Part shown: positions 1 to 10,740 of the stretch, one piece after another
How the letters are laid out: every line of letters begins with the position of its first letter
Numbering within the stretch: position 1 is the first letter of the stretch
Origin: Rhynchosporium graminicola
Taxonomy: Eukaryota > Ascomycota > Leotiomycetes > Helotiales > Ploettnerulaceae
Direction: 5' to 3'
Assembly: GCA_900074885.1 (NCBI GenBank)
Contig: FJUW01000001.1
Coordinates: forward strand, 496,001 to 560,000
DNA: 64,000 nucleotides
The notes under the pieces: model-generated
Databases searched by the model: none
What the model was told of the DNA's origin: nothing
The model's input: only the letters and a program-made list of their open reading frames with translations
Translations under genes and position numbers: made by a program

Positions 1-733
1 ATATGGACATGTTTCACCTTCATCAATTAATCAAAGGTAGAATTCGATTCGGCTCCTCATCCGATTAGGGTTACGATTCGGGGACTTGGGTCCAAATAAG
101 CATACCATACACGCTTATCTAAGTTGACAGACAAGCATTGTCCTAGAAGTAGACTCAGATCACATGTGGGGTAGGAAGTCTGAGGAAGTGCAATCAAATA
201 GACTTCGCTTGATGTCGCTTACCGTCTTTCTTACCCCTGAGATATTCAATGCCACAATGTTCCTGGATGAATGCTCCATGCCATCCACACCTGCAGGTCC
301 CAGAATTCTCCGGACGCGCTCCTCCGTCAATACGCCACGCGCAGACAAGATTCCATCTGAAAGCCACAAATGAGAAGACAACTCTCCGGCACTGTACCTG
401 CCGCACTATCGGCAGAAGCCTGCTCGGGGCCGTAGCCTTTGGGAAAGGCAGACCATGCATGTGTCAGGTCGTCTGATTTGATCATCATGTGGTGCTATCG
501 TGGAGTGGGGATTTGAACGTTTTATATTGAGAGTCAGCTGTTTGCATGAAATTGGCCTCGACCTGAGAACCCCCGCGACGAATTAGATTAATACTAGGAG
601 GGAGCACATTCCGCCTGCCTAATATGGTATCGGGGTTCACGGATATATTGCTTTTGTGATTCCATCAAGGTAATTTCTAGAGAGAAAGCCTCCTGTTTAT
701 CCGTTGCAACTTGAAGTGTGCTACTGAACTTTT
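1..733. other. Intergenic, no gene seen
   Basis: No convincing coding region was found in any frame. Open frames here are short and lie on both strands of the same bases, with no recognisable motif and no splice-consistent extension. The right part is the 3' flank of the PL20 lyase gene. Confidence 0.5.
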
Positions 734-1758
734 CTATGCTGGTCCTGCAACAGATGTGGTCAAGGCTCCGTCCTCAATGTACACACCACTATAATACCAA
801 TCTTCTGGTCCCCCGTCACTGACTCCAGCTTTTGGTAATCTCAAGACTCCTAGGTGCCAATCTGCTCCATTCTATCGAATGTAAGCATTGATCCAGAAGT
901 GAACCGCATGGTCTTACTGATGATGTGCTGGTGGCGACTGGGCCAGCAGTTTGTATGAGTGGGTCTGCGCCAATCGAGTGATAGAACGTAACGCTATTTG
1001 CGCCGAAATCGATACCAAAGGCAACATTGTGCCAGACTTGGAGATGTCAGCTACAGTTTGGCATATGTAATTTTGGAAAGAACAAACCATCCGCAGTGAA
1101 ATTGGTACTCCATCTCGATTGACTTCCAGCGTACCATCTAAGCATTGGATCTGGGTTGTTTGTTGCGTGCCCATCTTCACCAGGTTAGCATTGAGACGTG
1201 CAACCCTGAAGGCTGCTACTCACTTATCCATCCAAACTTTAATTCAGTAAAGTGAGATTCGCTACAAACAGATCAGCAAAGGTGATATTCCAGACCCAAT
1301 GATGAAGCCCACAAGAAGCACACTTGGTGTTCGAAGGCCGCATTCGGCGCATTTGTCGAGGTATGCATGACACTGAAATGGTAGAAAAGTTTTCCTTTAT
1401 TGATAGCAGCTGCAGTTTGAGGTATCAACTCGGATCTCCACATGTCGCTGTTCCACTTTGCCGTGTTGTCAATGGTGAGTTTCAGCCCCAATGCATCCCT
1501 GACGGCTGGGTTCTTGTATGATGCAGATGTTGAGATGTATTTCGCCGTCGCGCCAGTACCGTGGATGTACCACTGATATGGACCATTTTGATTAGACCAA
1601 CTCCAATTGTTGATGGTTGAGATTGTATCTGAGGTGAATCTTCCGTCCCAGAGCACGGCCGCTTCACGCTGGTTAATTTTTGAATTCCAAAGGGGGAGAC
1701 TTCCTACCAAGACCGAGTTGACGAGAGTAGCCAAAGTAAACAGTGTAGACGACTGCAT
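734..1758 (-). CDS. Secreted PL20 polysaccharide lyase (glucuronan lyase-like)
   Basis: Predicted extracellular lyase that would cleave beta-1,4-glucuronan (polyglucuronate) by beta-elimination. Five exons in translation order: 1758-1313, 1261-1224, 1174-1088, 1036-918, 871-734, giving 275 residues. All four introns are 46-51 nt, and the frame is kept only when they are removed. The protein begins with a hydrophobic signal peptide (MQSSTLFTLATLVNSVLVG). It then shows the family blocks GPYQWYIHGTG, KNPAVRDALGLKLTID, RSELIPQT, FYHFSVM, EHQVCFFESHFTELKFG, ADVWHNVAFGIDFG and, near the C-terminus, LGVLRLPKAG and EDWYYSGVYIE. An in-frame ATG nine codons upstream (1785) would put extra residues before the signal peptide, so 1758 is preferred. 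The family assignment rests on remembered PL20 sequence features. Length fits a single lyase domain without a carbohydrate-binding module. Confidence 0.8.
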
Positions 1759-1785
1759 AATTGTGTCTATTACAATCGAGTACAC

Positions 1786-3436
1786 GGAAACGAGATGGTT
1801 CCCAAAAGTTTAACGGGACTTAGTAGAGTTTTAATCGTCCTCTGATCATTATCCAATATAAGGTATTAGGCTATCGTCTGTTCGACACCCAAGCCCGTTA
1901 CTTGAGCATAAATTGGCGATAGGGTGCGCGATAGTGATCGCGGTAGCATTCTGGCAGAACGTACTGCTCGTAAATACCTCTTAAGTACCATCGAGTCACG
2001 ACCGTTATATCTTTAGTGAGACAGCCCTTGGAAATTTTCCTCAGTCAAGAATTCTTTACTACACTTCACTTAAGCATTTAATCAAAGCCGCACAAGGACC
2101 TCAAGACTATGACTACAATGACAATTGATCAAACAGACCAACGGGTATTAGTACTTTTATACTCTCAACTTGGAGCGTGGGATGTTCCTCATCGGATACA
2201 CAATGGGTCGGCTTTGCTTAGCTCGAGGCTGAATTCCTCATAATATAATCCGGCAACACTTGTGTGGGATCCTGGTTGCTGCAGATATGGATTAGCCAAA
2301 TTATAACCAGTTAGTATCGGCAATCATCAGAGCTCAATATATCGATATCGGGACAAGTATACTGAACGTCTTCGGTGCCATCCTGCGATGTGCTAACAAG
2401 AAAATCATGGCATCGAAGACATTTTCGGGTTCATGACGTGTGATCATCGCCGAAGACATTACTGTTAAGAGAACTCAAGTAGACAACCCATGATGTTCCT
2501 TGGTAGCAATGACTTGGCTCAAGTGCTTATGTGGCTTGGTCATAGTGCCGCTGCGGCTCTGATAGAGGCTGACGATCAAACTATAACCTGACGACACTTG
2601 CGAATTGTAGTGATAGTTTTGGCGGAATTGCCGATCTGATGCTTAAGTAGTTGAATGTTCCGACTAGAGTATTTCTGCGCACTGAAGTCTCTTTAAATTC
2701 CTATCAGGTACGACAACAAAGCAAAGTGCGGATCCTTCATGACCAGAGAAGAGTATGATTCCGTGGCTTTTGAATCTCCAGGTGAGATCCAATGACTTTT
2801 CGCGACTTTGAAATTATCCTGTAGTCAATGCTGTGTAATGATCCGGTAACATTGATTGGAAGAAGCGTGTCTAATGTTGGAACGATCTGTATCCACTAGA
2901 GACGAAATTGCAAGGGGTTGACTAATACAGTAATCTTTGGTGTGTTTCCGAGTTGATACCTACGTTTCTGGCTGAGAAGCTTCTTTCGTAAATCGACACA
3001 GATCTAGGTAGTCCATCTTGCTTAGCAGCCAGGGACCCCGTGGCTCAGGAAAGGGTTGTATTGCTCGGGCTCACAGAAGATCCCGGTACTCTCGAATAGG
3101 CAAAGAGCAGGTAGTATGATCATATAGTATTATTGCTGCTGTAAAATCAAGCGAGGAGAAAGACTCTCTAGATACTCTTTCCGTAGGCTAGTCTCAAAAC
3201 GGTATAATAAGCGAATGTCAACGAAGCGAGGAGAAAAGACAACATTCTTTTCAGGAATACCGAGCAGAAGCTCATGAACAATGGAGTAGTAACCAAATTG
3301 TGAATGTAATTTATATACTAGAAGAAGATGTATGTACGGATTTTTGTCCAACCTTTGTTCAACCATCAGAAAGCTTTGTTCCTCAATCTGAGCCTCTTCA
3401 TTGACCCCCTCAGCAAACAAAACGTGCTTGGAGTGC
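1786..3436. other. Intergenic, 1.65 kb
   Basis: No gene recognised. The stretch contains the upstream region of the PL20 gene (left side) and the 3' flank of the GH6 gene (right side). The overlapping minus-strand frame running into 3130-3717 is a shadow of the last GH6 exon. Confidence 0.5.
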
Positions 3437-5111
3437 TTAGAATGGTGGGTTGGCGTTGACCAACAATTGCTCGAAGTAAGCCTGGAACCATGTTCCGGCC
3501 TCTGGAGCAGGCTTGAGAGCTGCTTCAGCACCACAGTGGCCATCGTATCGTTTGGCACTGGTATCAGATGTTCCATCACACTCTCCACCTGGCTTGATCC
3601 AAGCAAACGCATCCACCAGAGGGTTACCGGTGTTGGCCGATGGGCGAAGACCGAAACCAGTGTTCTTGACGTTGCACCAATCTCCCCAAGCGATCTGCCC
3701 AGTTGGCTGCTTGCCACTTCGACTAGTATCGGTAATGAAGTGAGCTGGGAAGCCAGCTGCTGTCAGGAGAGGGGCCAGCTCATTGATGTAACGGCTTTCA
3801 TCACACTGTTGTATTTTTGTTAGTACGGTAATGATGTAATGTCTCGAGATCAGAATTATGATCAACAAAGAAAGTTGTTCCTAATCCGGGATCACTGAGT
3901 TTTTAAGGGCGGAGAGTGTACGTACGTTGGTATTTCCTTGAGTGTAAGACGGGCAAGTAGCGATACTGAAAGCATTGTAGTTGGCAACATTGGTGGCGAG
4001 ACCTCGAACCGCCTTGGGGCTACCAGCAGCCTTATAAAGATCTGCGAACAAGGTAGCAGCAGGACCAACATTGGCAGGCCATCCCAACCATCCAGCATGT
4101 CCTGCATCGAGATACATAGATACCTGTGGTAGGTTCAATTGTTGGATTGCATAGGTCACTCCCTCCTTGTATGATGCAGCTGCGCCGGCACACTTAGGAA
4201 CTTTAAGCGATGTAGGTTAGCAATCATTCTTCGAAAACGTGTCAAAAATCACTCACCATTCAAATTTGTAACCATATTAGCTAGGGAATCAGGTTCTGAA
4301 AGAGGTCAGTACTTTGTTTTTACTCGGCTGTCGTCGGTCTTACCAATGACAAGGATGGTCTTGACATCAGAGTATTTAACAAGAATAGCCTTGATGGTAT
4401 CGATGTATGTCTTGTACTTCGCGAGACCTCCATTGGCAATTGAGTATTCTCCATTCGATGCCAAAGCTGCACAATCACGATCTGGGAGATCGTAGACAAC
4501 AAAGGTACCTGCAATCTTTGGGCTTGCACCTGCAGCATTGAGAGCCTGGATATTTCCAAGGAATTTTTCCAACAATGAGACCTTCGCTAATGTGTCCAAC
4601 CAAACGAAAGTCGGGACTTTGGCAACGGCCGCAGCCTTGGCAGCCAATGTTCCGGAAAGAACTGGGATAGCGTAGTCGTTGATCTCAGAAGCGTAGAAAG
4701 GACTAGCATACAAGGAAACGCCGGCGAATGGATTGCCAGAGGACACTGCAGGTGTACCGGCTGGTGCCCCACTGCTCGATGATGAGGTGTTTTTCGATGT
4801 AGTGGGGGTAGTGGGGTTTGTTGGAGGATTTGTCGGTGCCGACGTCGAAGGCCTGGAAGTGGTTCCAGATGGTCCAGATGGAGGCCCTGCACCAGGGACA
4901 CACTGAGAGTAGTATTCACCGTTCGGGTTACAGTAGTATCCGGACACACATGTGGTATCTCCCGTCCAGGTCTTTCCACCACCTCGAACAGGTCAGATTC
5001 CTTCACGGTAAGGACAGAATAGAAAAACTTACATTGTCCGTATGCTGGAGCTTGAGCGCTGACGACTGATACCAGTGCCGCGGCGGCGAGGATAGCGTTC
5101 TTCATTGTCAT
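3437..5111 (-). CDS. cel6A/cbh2: GH6 cellobiohydrolase II with N-terminal CBM1
   Basis: Secreted non-reducing-end cellobiohydrolase (inverting), releasing cellobiose from crystalline cellulose. Five exons in order: 5111-5033, 4982-4344, 4295-4257, 4200-3926, 3805-3437; 466 residues, close to the roughly 470 of fungal Cel6A. Order of parts: signal peptide ending SVVSAQ; CBM1 from about residue 22 to 54 with four cysteines (GQCGGKTWTGD ... SGYYC ... YYSQC); a Ser/Thr/Pro linker to about residue 107; GH6 domain to the end. The proton donor/assistant pair seen in Cel6A is present: PDRDC (Asp196) and VIEPDSL (Asp242), 46 residues apart as in Trichoderma Cel6A (Asp175/Asp221). Other signatures are LDAGHAGWLGWPAN, GKQPTG, WGDWCN and KPGGECDGTSD. 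A second ATG two codons on (5105) is also a possible start. All splice sites are canonical and there is no sign of damage. Confidence 0.95.
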
Positions 5112-6042
5112 GGTGGCTGAGAAGTGATGAGGATGTTGGATGTGTCTGGCAGGAAGAAGAGTAGACGGAGACAGTTACTCTTATACAAAGAACATTGTGT
5201 AGCTTGCTTGGATTGCCTGTTTAGGAAGTACAGGTAATGCCGGAGCATCACAGCCGACTCGCCAGATGTTCCGACTATCCTGAGAGGCCTAGAAAGCTAA
5301 ATAGCGAATCTTTGATGAAGATCAAAATCCACCTGACACTGAGACCTGATGCCACTGGCTACTGACAGATCTAGGTTCACGCCATCTGATCTTGGGTAAA
5401 GCAGGGCCGTATGGGCAGGGACATGAGCGGAGAAGCTAGACGTAAAGGTAGACGAGCAATCTTAGTCTTTTTCGACAAAGTTAATGTATGGATGGATCAC
5501 TTGAGGCGCCGGTTGTGCCCTTGGAGCCATCAGCGAGCAGATATCCCTTGGTTGCTTGCAAGCCACTTTGTACCCCAGCACAACGAACTCGAGTGAATCC
5601 TTCCTTCCCTGTCTAGGCGCGGAGCATAGGAAGATGCGGTCCGACAGCAGAATGGAAAGCCATTCTAATATATGTCTTGTGATAACGCGTAAACGCACGT
5701 ACGGCTTTCCTGCGAACACCATCGGCTCGAACTACTTTGCCAAGTTGACAGAGCCAGGCTACCCAAACTTCAGGTAGATTCAAGCCCAAAAGAGTCCAAA
5801 CATGACCGAGATCAAAGCTACTAAACTAAGCATTGTAGAACGAATGGCTGAGCAATCAAACATTAATTAATATTGGACAGACGTTTTCCCATTCTGTCTG
5901 TCCTTTGTTATGGTTCAATCAAGGCAAGGCACAAACTATAATGCAGAAACGAAGCACAACCGTGAATTTGTGGCCTACAAGCTCGGAAGTACTTACAGGT
6001 AACAGACGACCAGGTCGGGCAGAGTTTGCCGGCGACGACATT

Positions 6043-6071
6043 CAACCAGCCAACCAGCCAACCAGCCAACC
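6043..6071. repeat. Tandem repeat, 8-bp unit CAACCAGC, about 3.6 copies
   Basis: Directly visible: three perfect copies of CAACCAGC followed by CAACC. Non-coding context. Confidence 0.9.
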
Positions 6072-6177
6072 TTGGATCGTTTCACCACGGGCAATGGGGG
6101 CACGCGAAAACAATGCGGGGGAAGGATGGAACGGAGGAGGGGGGCGGTATCAATCTGTTTGTGGAAGGTTTCGTCGC

Positions 6178-6207
6178 GGACAAAGGACAAAGGACAAAGG
6201 ACAAAGG
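6178..6207. repeat. Tandem repeat, 7-bp unit GGACAAA, four copies
   Basis: Directly visible: four perfect copies of GGACAAA followed by GG. It lies about 110 bp downstream of the other short tandem repeat, in non-coding DNA. Confidence 0.9.
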
Positions 6208-7412
6208 AGCGATGTCGTGACAAGGGCCGAAAGGGTGTAGGAGATATATTAAACTCCGGAGGAGTGGTAGCCGCGATCCGAAATCCAGGGGGAGCAGACT
6301 CGCTTGGTTCATCTTCAATGCCATCCAGTCCAATCTAATTCACCCCATCCCAGGCCATCTTCTGGCATTAGGATTTATCTAATGCCCAGCATCCATCCTG
6401 GCTGCCCGCCTCATGACATTGCTGTCTGACCCTTGTCGAAGCTTAACTATAGATCGGGATGAACTACAGAAGAACTTGAAGTCTTGGATAGATGAGGGAA
6501 CGGCCCGTCCATCCTAGCTTTCAAGTGCAGCATACTTGTATACATACAATGCAATGCAACTACGGAAGTACAATACTGCCACGCCGAAGCTGCCCTATTC
6601 AGTAATACGCACCGGTGAAATGCGAGCTATATTAAAGTTCAATCTCACAAATCTTCCATGTGCTGTTACTGAAGCCAGAATCGCAAGTCAAAAACATCAT
6701 CTGAAGACTTTCCTCTCGTCGTCCTTCCGTGTCAGAAAACTCTTACAGGGGTTTGTGGTTCGCTCTGCAACCCAGACAGTCAGCCTCGCATCATAGAGTG
6801 TAAATACCCGCTTTATCTCCGGGAGGGGTACATGTGGGGATGGATGACCTCTTTAGATCATCTGAATATCACCAGATCTTTTGCATGACTACATGCTGCA
6901 GAGTAGAGATTGCCTACGCCACCTGAGAGAAAGCAATATAGAGTAAGGCACTTATTCGGGATGCTGGACCGATGCGTGACTTCCAAATGATGACCATCGA
7001 CTCGTGATTCAGGGATGTGGTCGTGCAAGGCAGGCTCGAGCCAGGTAAGTAAAATGGCAATCGGAGACTTTCGAGTACGAGAGTGTTGAGTAAGACTTCC
7101 AAGTCTCTCAATCCAAATTTCTGCGGTCACATGTTAACAACTTCCTATATTCCAGCAACAAGATCCTGCTCACAGCTCACCGCAGCCATAATTGAATCTT
7201 GTCGCAGGATGGCCGCGAGGTGGTGATCACCTTACTACATGGCAGATGGACCTGTAACCAATATACGTTAGTAATAGCCGTACAGCAAATTTTACACCTA
7301 ACGATCCATCGATATTTGGCAGATATTCCTTACAAAAAAAATCCAATGATATAGAGGTGTCATCGATCTCTTTCGTGTTCGTGTATAAGAGGACTTGGTG
7401 GAACGCATGTTT

Positions 7413-7594
7413 CTAGATGTTCCCTGTCAAGCGCATCTTTCAAAATACTTCAATAGTCAATACATTCTTCTCATACCGTTTCCAGAACTCCAAATATTTG
7501 ATCCTAGATCTTCTCTATCAAGCATATCTTTCAAAAATACTTCAATAGTCAATACATTCTTTTCATAGCGTTTTAAGAAGTTCACACATTTCGA
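7413..7594 (+). repeat. Imperfect 91-bp tandem duplication upstream of the AA9 relic
   Basis: Copies at about 7413-7503 and 7504-7594. Both contain the block TCTTTCAAA(A)ATACTTCAAT followed by AGTCAATACATTCTT and a CATA(C/G)CGTTT ending, at a constant offset of 91 bp. The copies end just before the former start codon of the AA9 pseudogene, so the duplication is in its old promoter or 5' untranslated region. Confidence 0.8.
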
Positions 7595-7611
7595 TCTCTA
7601 GTATTCTCGTC

Positions 7612-8447
7612 GTGAAGTCCTTTGCTATCTGTATTGCGATCTTAGCTCTAACTAGCCAGCAGGTCTCTGGTCACTGTAAGTCCCTGTGTTCACCTGCATT
7701 CTGATAGCAACCTTTCCTATATAAACTTTGATGCTGACGCAGAACTTAGACATATTCAAGTCTGTGGCCGTCGGCGGAACGAAGACCGTGCCATATACAT
7801 ACATTCGCAAGAACACGAACGGAAACTCACCGGTCACTGGTATGCCTGTTTAATGCCATGTAATCTGACTTTATGCTAAACTTGGCAGACCTCACAAGCA
7901 AAGAACTCACTTGGAATGTAGGTGGTGAGACTGGTGGTAGCACTACCACAGTTTCTGTTGCCGCCGGTTCGACTCTGTCATTTACTAGTGATACTGCAGT
8001 TTGCCATAATTGACCAGTTTCTGTCTACATGGCAAAGGCACCAACAACAGCCGCGGACTTTGACGGATCTGGAGATACATGGTTCAAGATCCGCGATATT
8101 GAGCCTACTTTCCCGGGCGGTGTGTGGGATCTGAAGCGTAATTCTTACCCGTTCTTCCCATTCTCGTTTCTTGTATAATTTCTAACCAATCCAGAAACTT
8201 ACGATGTCATGTGCGCAAGTTGCTGTCACAGGAGGCGGCTGTAAAGACTTGGGTCCTAAGGTGGATATTCCTGGGAGCTTTCAAGGCCACCGATTCGGGC
8301 TATACTGCGAATATCTACAACAACGTAAGTCCTTGGAGGGGCATCAACGAAAAGAAACTTTACAACCCTCAATAGTTCACTAGTTACACAATCCCTGGAC
8401 CAGAGATTACTTCTTGCTACATTTTTGAGCTTCTGCATAACTTTTGA
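7612..8447 (+). pseudogene. AA9 (former GH61) lytic polysaccharide monooxygenase, pseudogene
   Basis: Relic of a secreted copper-dependent cellulose-oxidising enzyme. The signal peptide is still readable (KSFAICIAILALTSQQVSG) followed by His, which would be the N-terminal copper ligand. Downstream are PVTDLTSKELTWNVGG, GSTTTVSVAAGSTLSF, VSVYMAKAPTTAADF, WFKIRDIEPTFPGGVWDL, SCAQVAVTGG and NIYNN..FTSYTIPGPE. Four old introns remain (from 7676, 7842, about 8138 and 8325). Damage: the start codon reads GTG (7612); an in-frame TGA (8011-8013) replaces Gly after AVCHN; the Cys expected in the LTCNVGG block is Trp; the segment between YDV and SCAQ (about 36-40 residues in intact relatives) is deleted near 8208; and one extra G near 8273 shifts the frame before the ATDSGYT block. 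These lesions together leave no functional product. Confidence 0.85.
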
Positions 8448-9269
8448 ACGGTAGATTGTCGCGTTCGATATGGGTAAAATATGTTATAAGATAACAACCA
8501 CTTCACAATACCACCGTCGCTTCTGGAAAATGCCTAGAAGGCTTTTCACTGTACATAGACGGCACTCAACAAATAATCTATGCATCGAAAAAGACCCCTT
8601 ACTTGTTTTTTTGGTTTCTGGTGAGCTTCCCGAGCAGTTCCTCACATATTCAACGTCGGTGATGTTACCGAGGATGATTTCATTGGAAGTCGAAGAGCAG
8701 AAGATTAGCGGACGATCACTTGACTGATCACTTGACTGTAATCTGATCTCTAAAGTTAGGGGCACAATTTCAGTCTATGACAGACTTCTTGGATTCGAAA
8801 CCAGACGATTTCGTGTCCGGTGGGATTATAGCAGAGGTAAATGGCAAGAGACTACGTCTGACATGTATTCGAAAAGTATTCAAAGTCCCAAGACGATTAC
8901 ATGACTTTGAATTGAAGGTAATTTAAAGTCACGATAGTACTGCGGCACTTAATCGTTCCTTGGTCAATGATCTGAATTTCGAAACCTGGTATCTTTATTA
9001 GCCAGTATCATGAGCAATCTTACTTCCACTTTAAGCTGAGCTCAATCTTGATCTCCTGGATTAGTAAATTGGGACAAGCTACCTGTTTTATTAAGTCCTT
9101 CCAACGAAGTAGGTCAATGTGGAGAAGAATGCCAACGAAGCCGGAAACAGATCATGATTCTATTACTCGAGTAGAGTTGATATAACTAGTCTTGGGTGCT
9201 TAAAAGAGGTGTATAAATGCAATCACAGTGATTGTTCCTTCTATTCGTCTTGCCTCAGCAATATGACTT
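8448..9269. other. Intergenic, no gene seen
   Basis: No recognisable coding segment. The stretch is AT-rich and lies between two pseudogenes, so it may be old decayed sequence, but no family could be named. Confidence 0.4.
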
Positions 9270-10740
9270 TCATTTATACCTCAAAGTCACTCTTCTTGGT
9301 CGTCCCAACAGCACCCCACTTATCAGCTCCTTCCCACCAGCTTCATCGCCATGCTCGCTACCAGCCCCAAAGACGAAGCTCATACACTCAACCTGATCTC
9401 CAACCTCCAGCCAAGCATCATCGGTTGGTGAAACTGGGAAGAACTTGCAGAGGAGGCAATTGACGCTTCTAGCTACTATGAACCCCTTCGCAGAAGAGTT
9501 TTGGGTTGTCGATAGATTGAGCACCGGGACCATTCCTTTAATGACACCGACAAGGCCAACAACATTGATAAGTAGTCCAGCATTGTAGGCTGTAAAATTC
9601 TCCCAGCGACACCCAAACGTGAAGTGATAGGGACCAGTCTACGCAGCAGAATGTAGATCCTTGAATTGAGCATACCCTTTGCGAACGATAGAATAGTCGA
9701 CAACGATCACTCCCGCAATGAGAGATAGGATAGGAAGAGGGAGCTTAGATAAGTAGGTCGTGAGTTTGTTGGTATCCTTGAGTGGATCTCAAGAGCATAT
9801 TGCATGACCGGCATTCGCACAGGTGACAGATAACCTTCTCGTCTAATATCGAGGTAGCCAAGGAGCAGCGGCGTCATGTTTGTGCCTGCTAATACCGAAC
9901 TGGGCACATTGTTCGATCTGAGCTCAGCAAGACCGAATTCGAATTCAATAGACTCCAGCACGAGTGCTAGAGGTGCCTTTACTGCGGAGAGATCTTAAAG
10001 AGATCGAGAGGATTTCGGATTAGGTCGCCCCCGAAGATGACTATTCACGATGAGGAGACAATGATGTCGAGAAAATAACTCAGAATGAACCCACAACTAA
10101 TAGTGACACACGATAGCGAGGAGTCTGTTACTGGAATATATCATTAGGCTTACGAGAAAATCTCAGTATCTTACGAAGTTGGGATCGATCATAATGAACG
10201 TAGCGAAGTCCGAGATTGCAGGCTAATCCTACTGATCATTTCCCAGACGAGCTTCCAGCCATTAGATGTATTTGGCTACTTGAAGATAGGCTTAAGAACC
10301 TTGGCTTGCACGACAGCACAGACGAGGAGCGCGACCGTAGCAGTAGGACACTGAAAGCTTTGACAGGGAACAGATGTCTAATCGCATAGATAGAAAGCCA
10401 TATAGTAGATCGAGAAAGAAGCTAGAATTAGAGAAACGAGACGAAGCCTCGGGTACCTGTCTCAGGTCTAGGAAATTCATCAAAGATATCTTCGAAGGAT
10501 AGATAAGTGAATAAAATCGCAAGATATATAAAATTTCCTACCATCTAAGCTTGGACTCCGTACTAGATTTATGCTGTAACAGCTCTACTGAAGATAGATC
10601 AGGGTGCTCCCTAGAATCTGATTGATGATCGAGCAACAATAGGGAAGGACACATAGTAGGTAGCTCCGATACGAACAAAAGTGTAGCTAAGCCAGACACA
10701 AAGTCATGATTACCACCATAAGAGACTCGAGGCACTGACC
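9270..10740 (-). pseudogene. NCS1-family nucleobase/allantoin permease, decayed (RIP-like)
   Basis: Relic of a multi-spanning plasma-membrane permease of the nucleobase:cation symporter-1 (Fur/Dal4) family. Islands in family order down the minus strand: LCVWLSYTFV and RIGATYYVSFPIVARSS (about 10705-10615), SIFSRAVTA-I-YGVQA (about 10598-10548), IWLSIYAIRHLFPVKAF (about 10400-10350), LAGTNMTPLL and the LDIRREGYL block (about 9900-9830), IAGVIVVDYSIVRKGY (about 9720-9670), GPYHFTFGCRW with GLLINVVGLVGVI (about 9635-9535), and LCKFFPVSPTDDAWLEVGDQ (to about 9387). The islands sit in different frames, so indels are present. Between 10712 and 10545 one frame carries seven stops; six replace positions that are Trp in the family and one replaces Gln. 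A further in-frame TAG is at 9641-9639. No functional protein can be made. Confidence 0.8.

Larger units (their letters stand above)
5112..7412. other. Intergenic, 2.3 kb, low-complexity patches
   Basis: Left end is the GH6 promoter side; one CreA-type hexamer (CCCCAG, 5573-5578) is present, which is weak evidence alone. No coding region recognised. Two short tandem repeats (6043-6071, 6178-6205) lie in the middle. Confidence 0.5.

Noticed and set aside
3130..3717. 195-codon minus-strand open frame
   Set aside because: It overlaps the last GH6 exon in another frame; the GH6 reading has strong family motifs, so this is a shadow.
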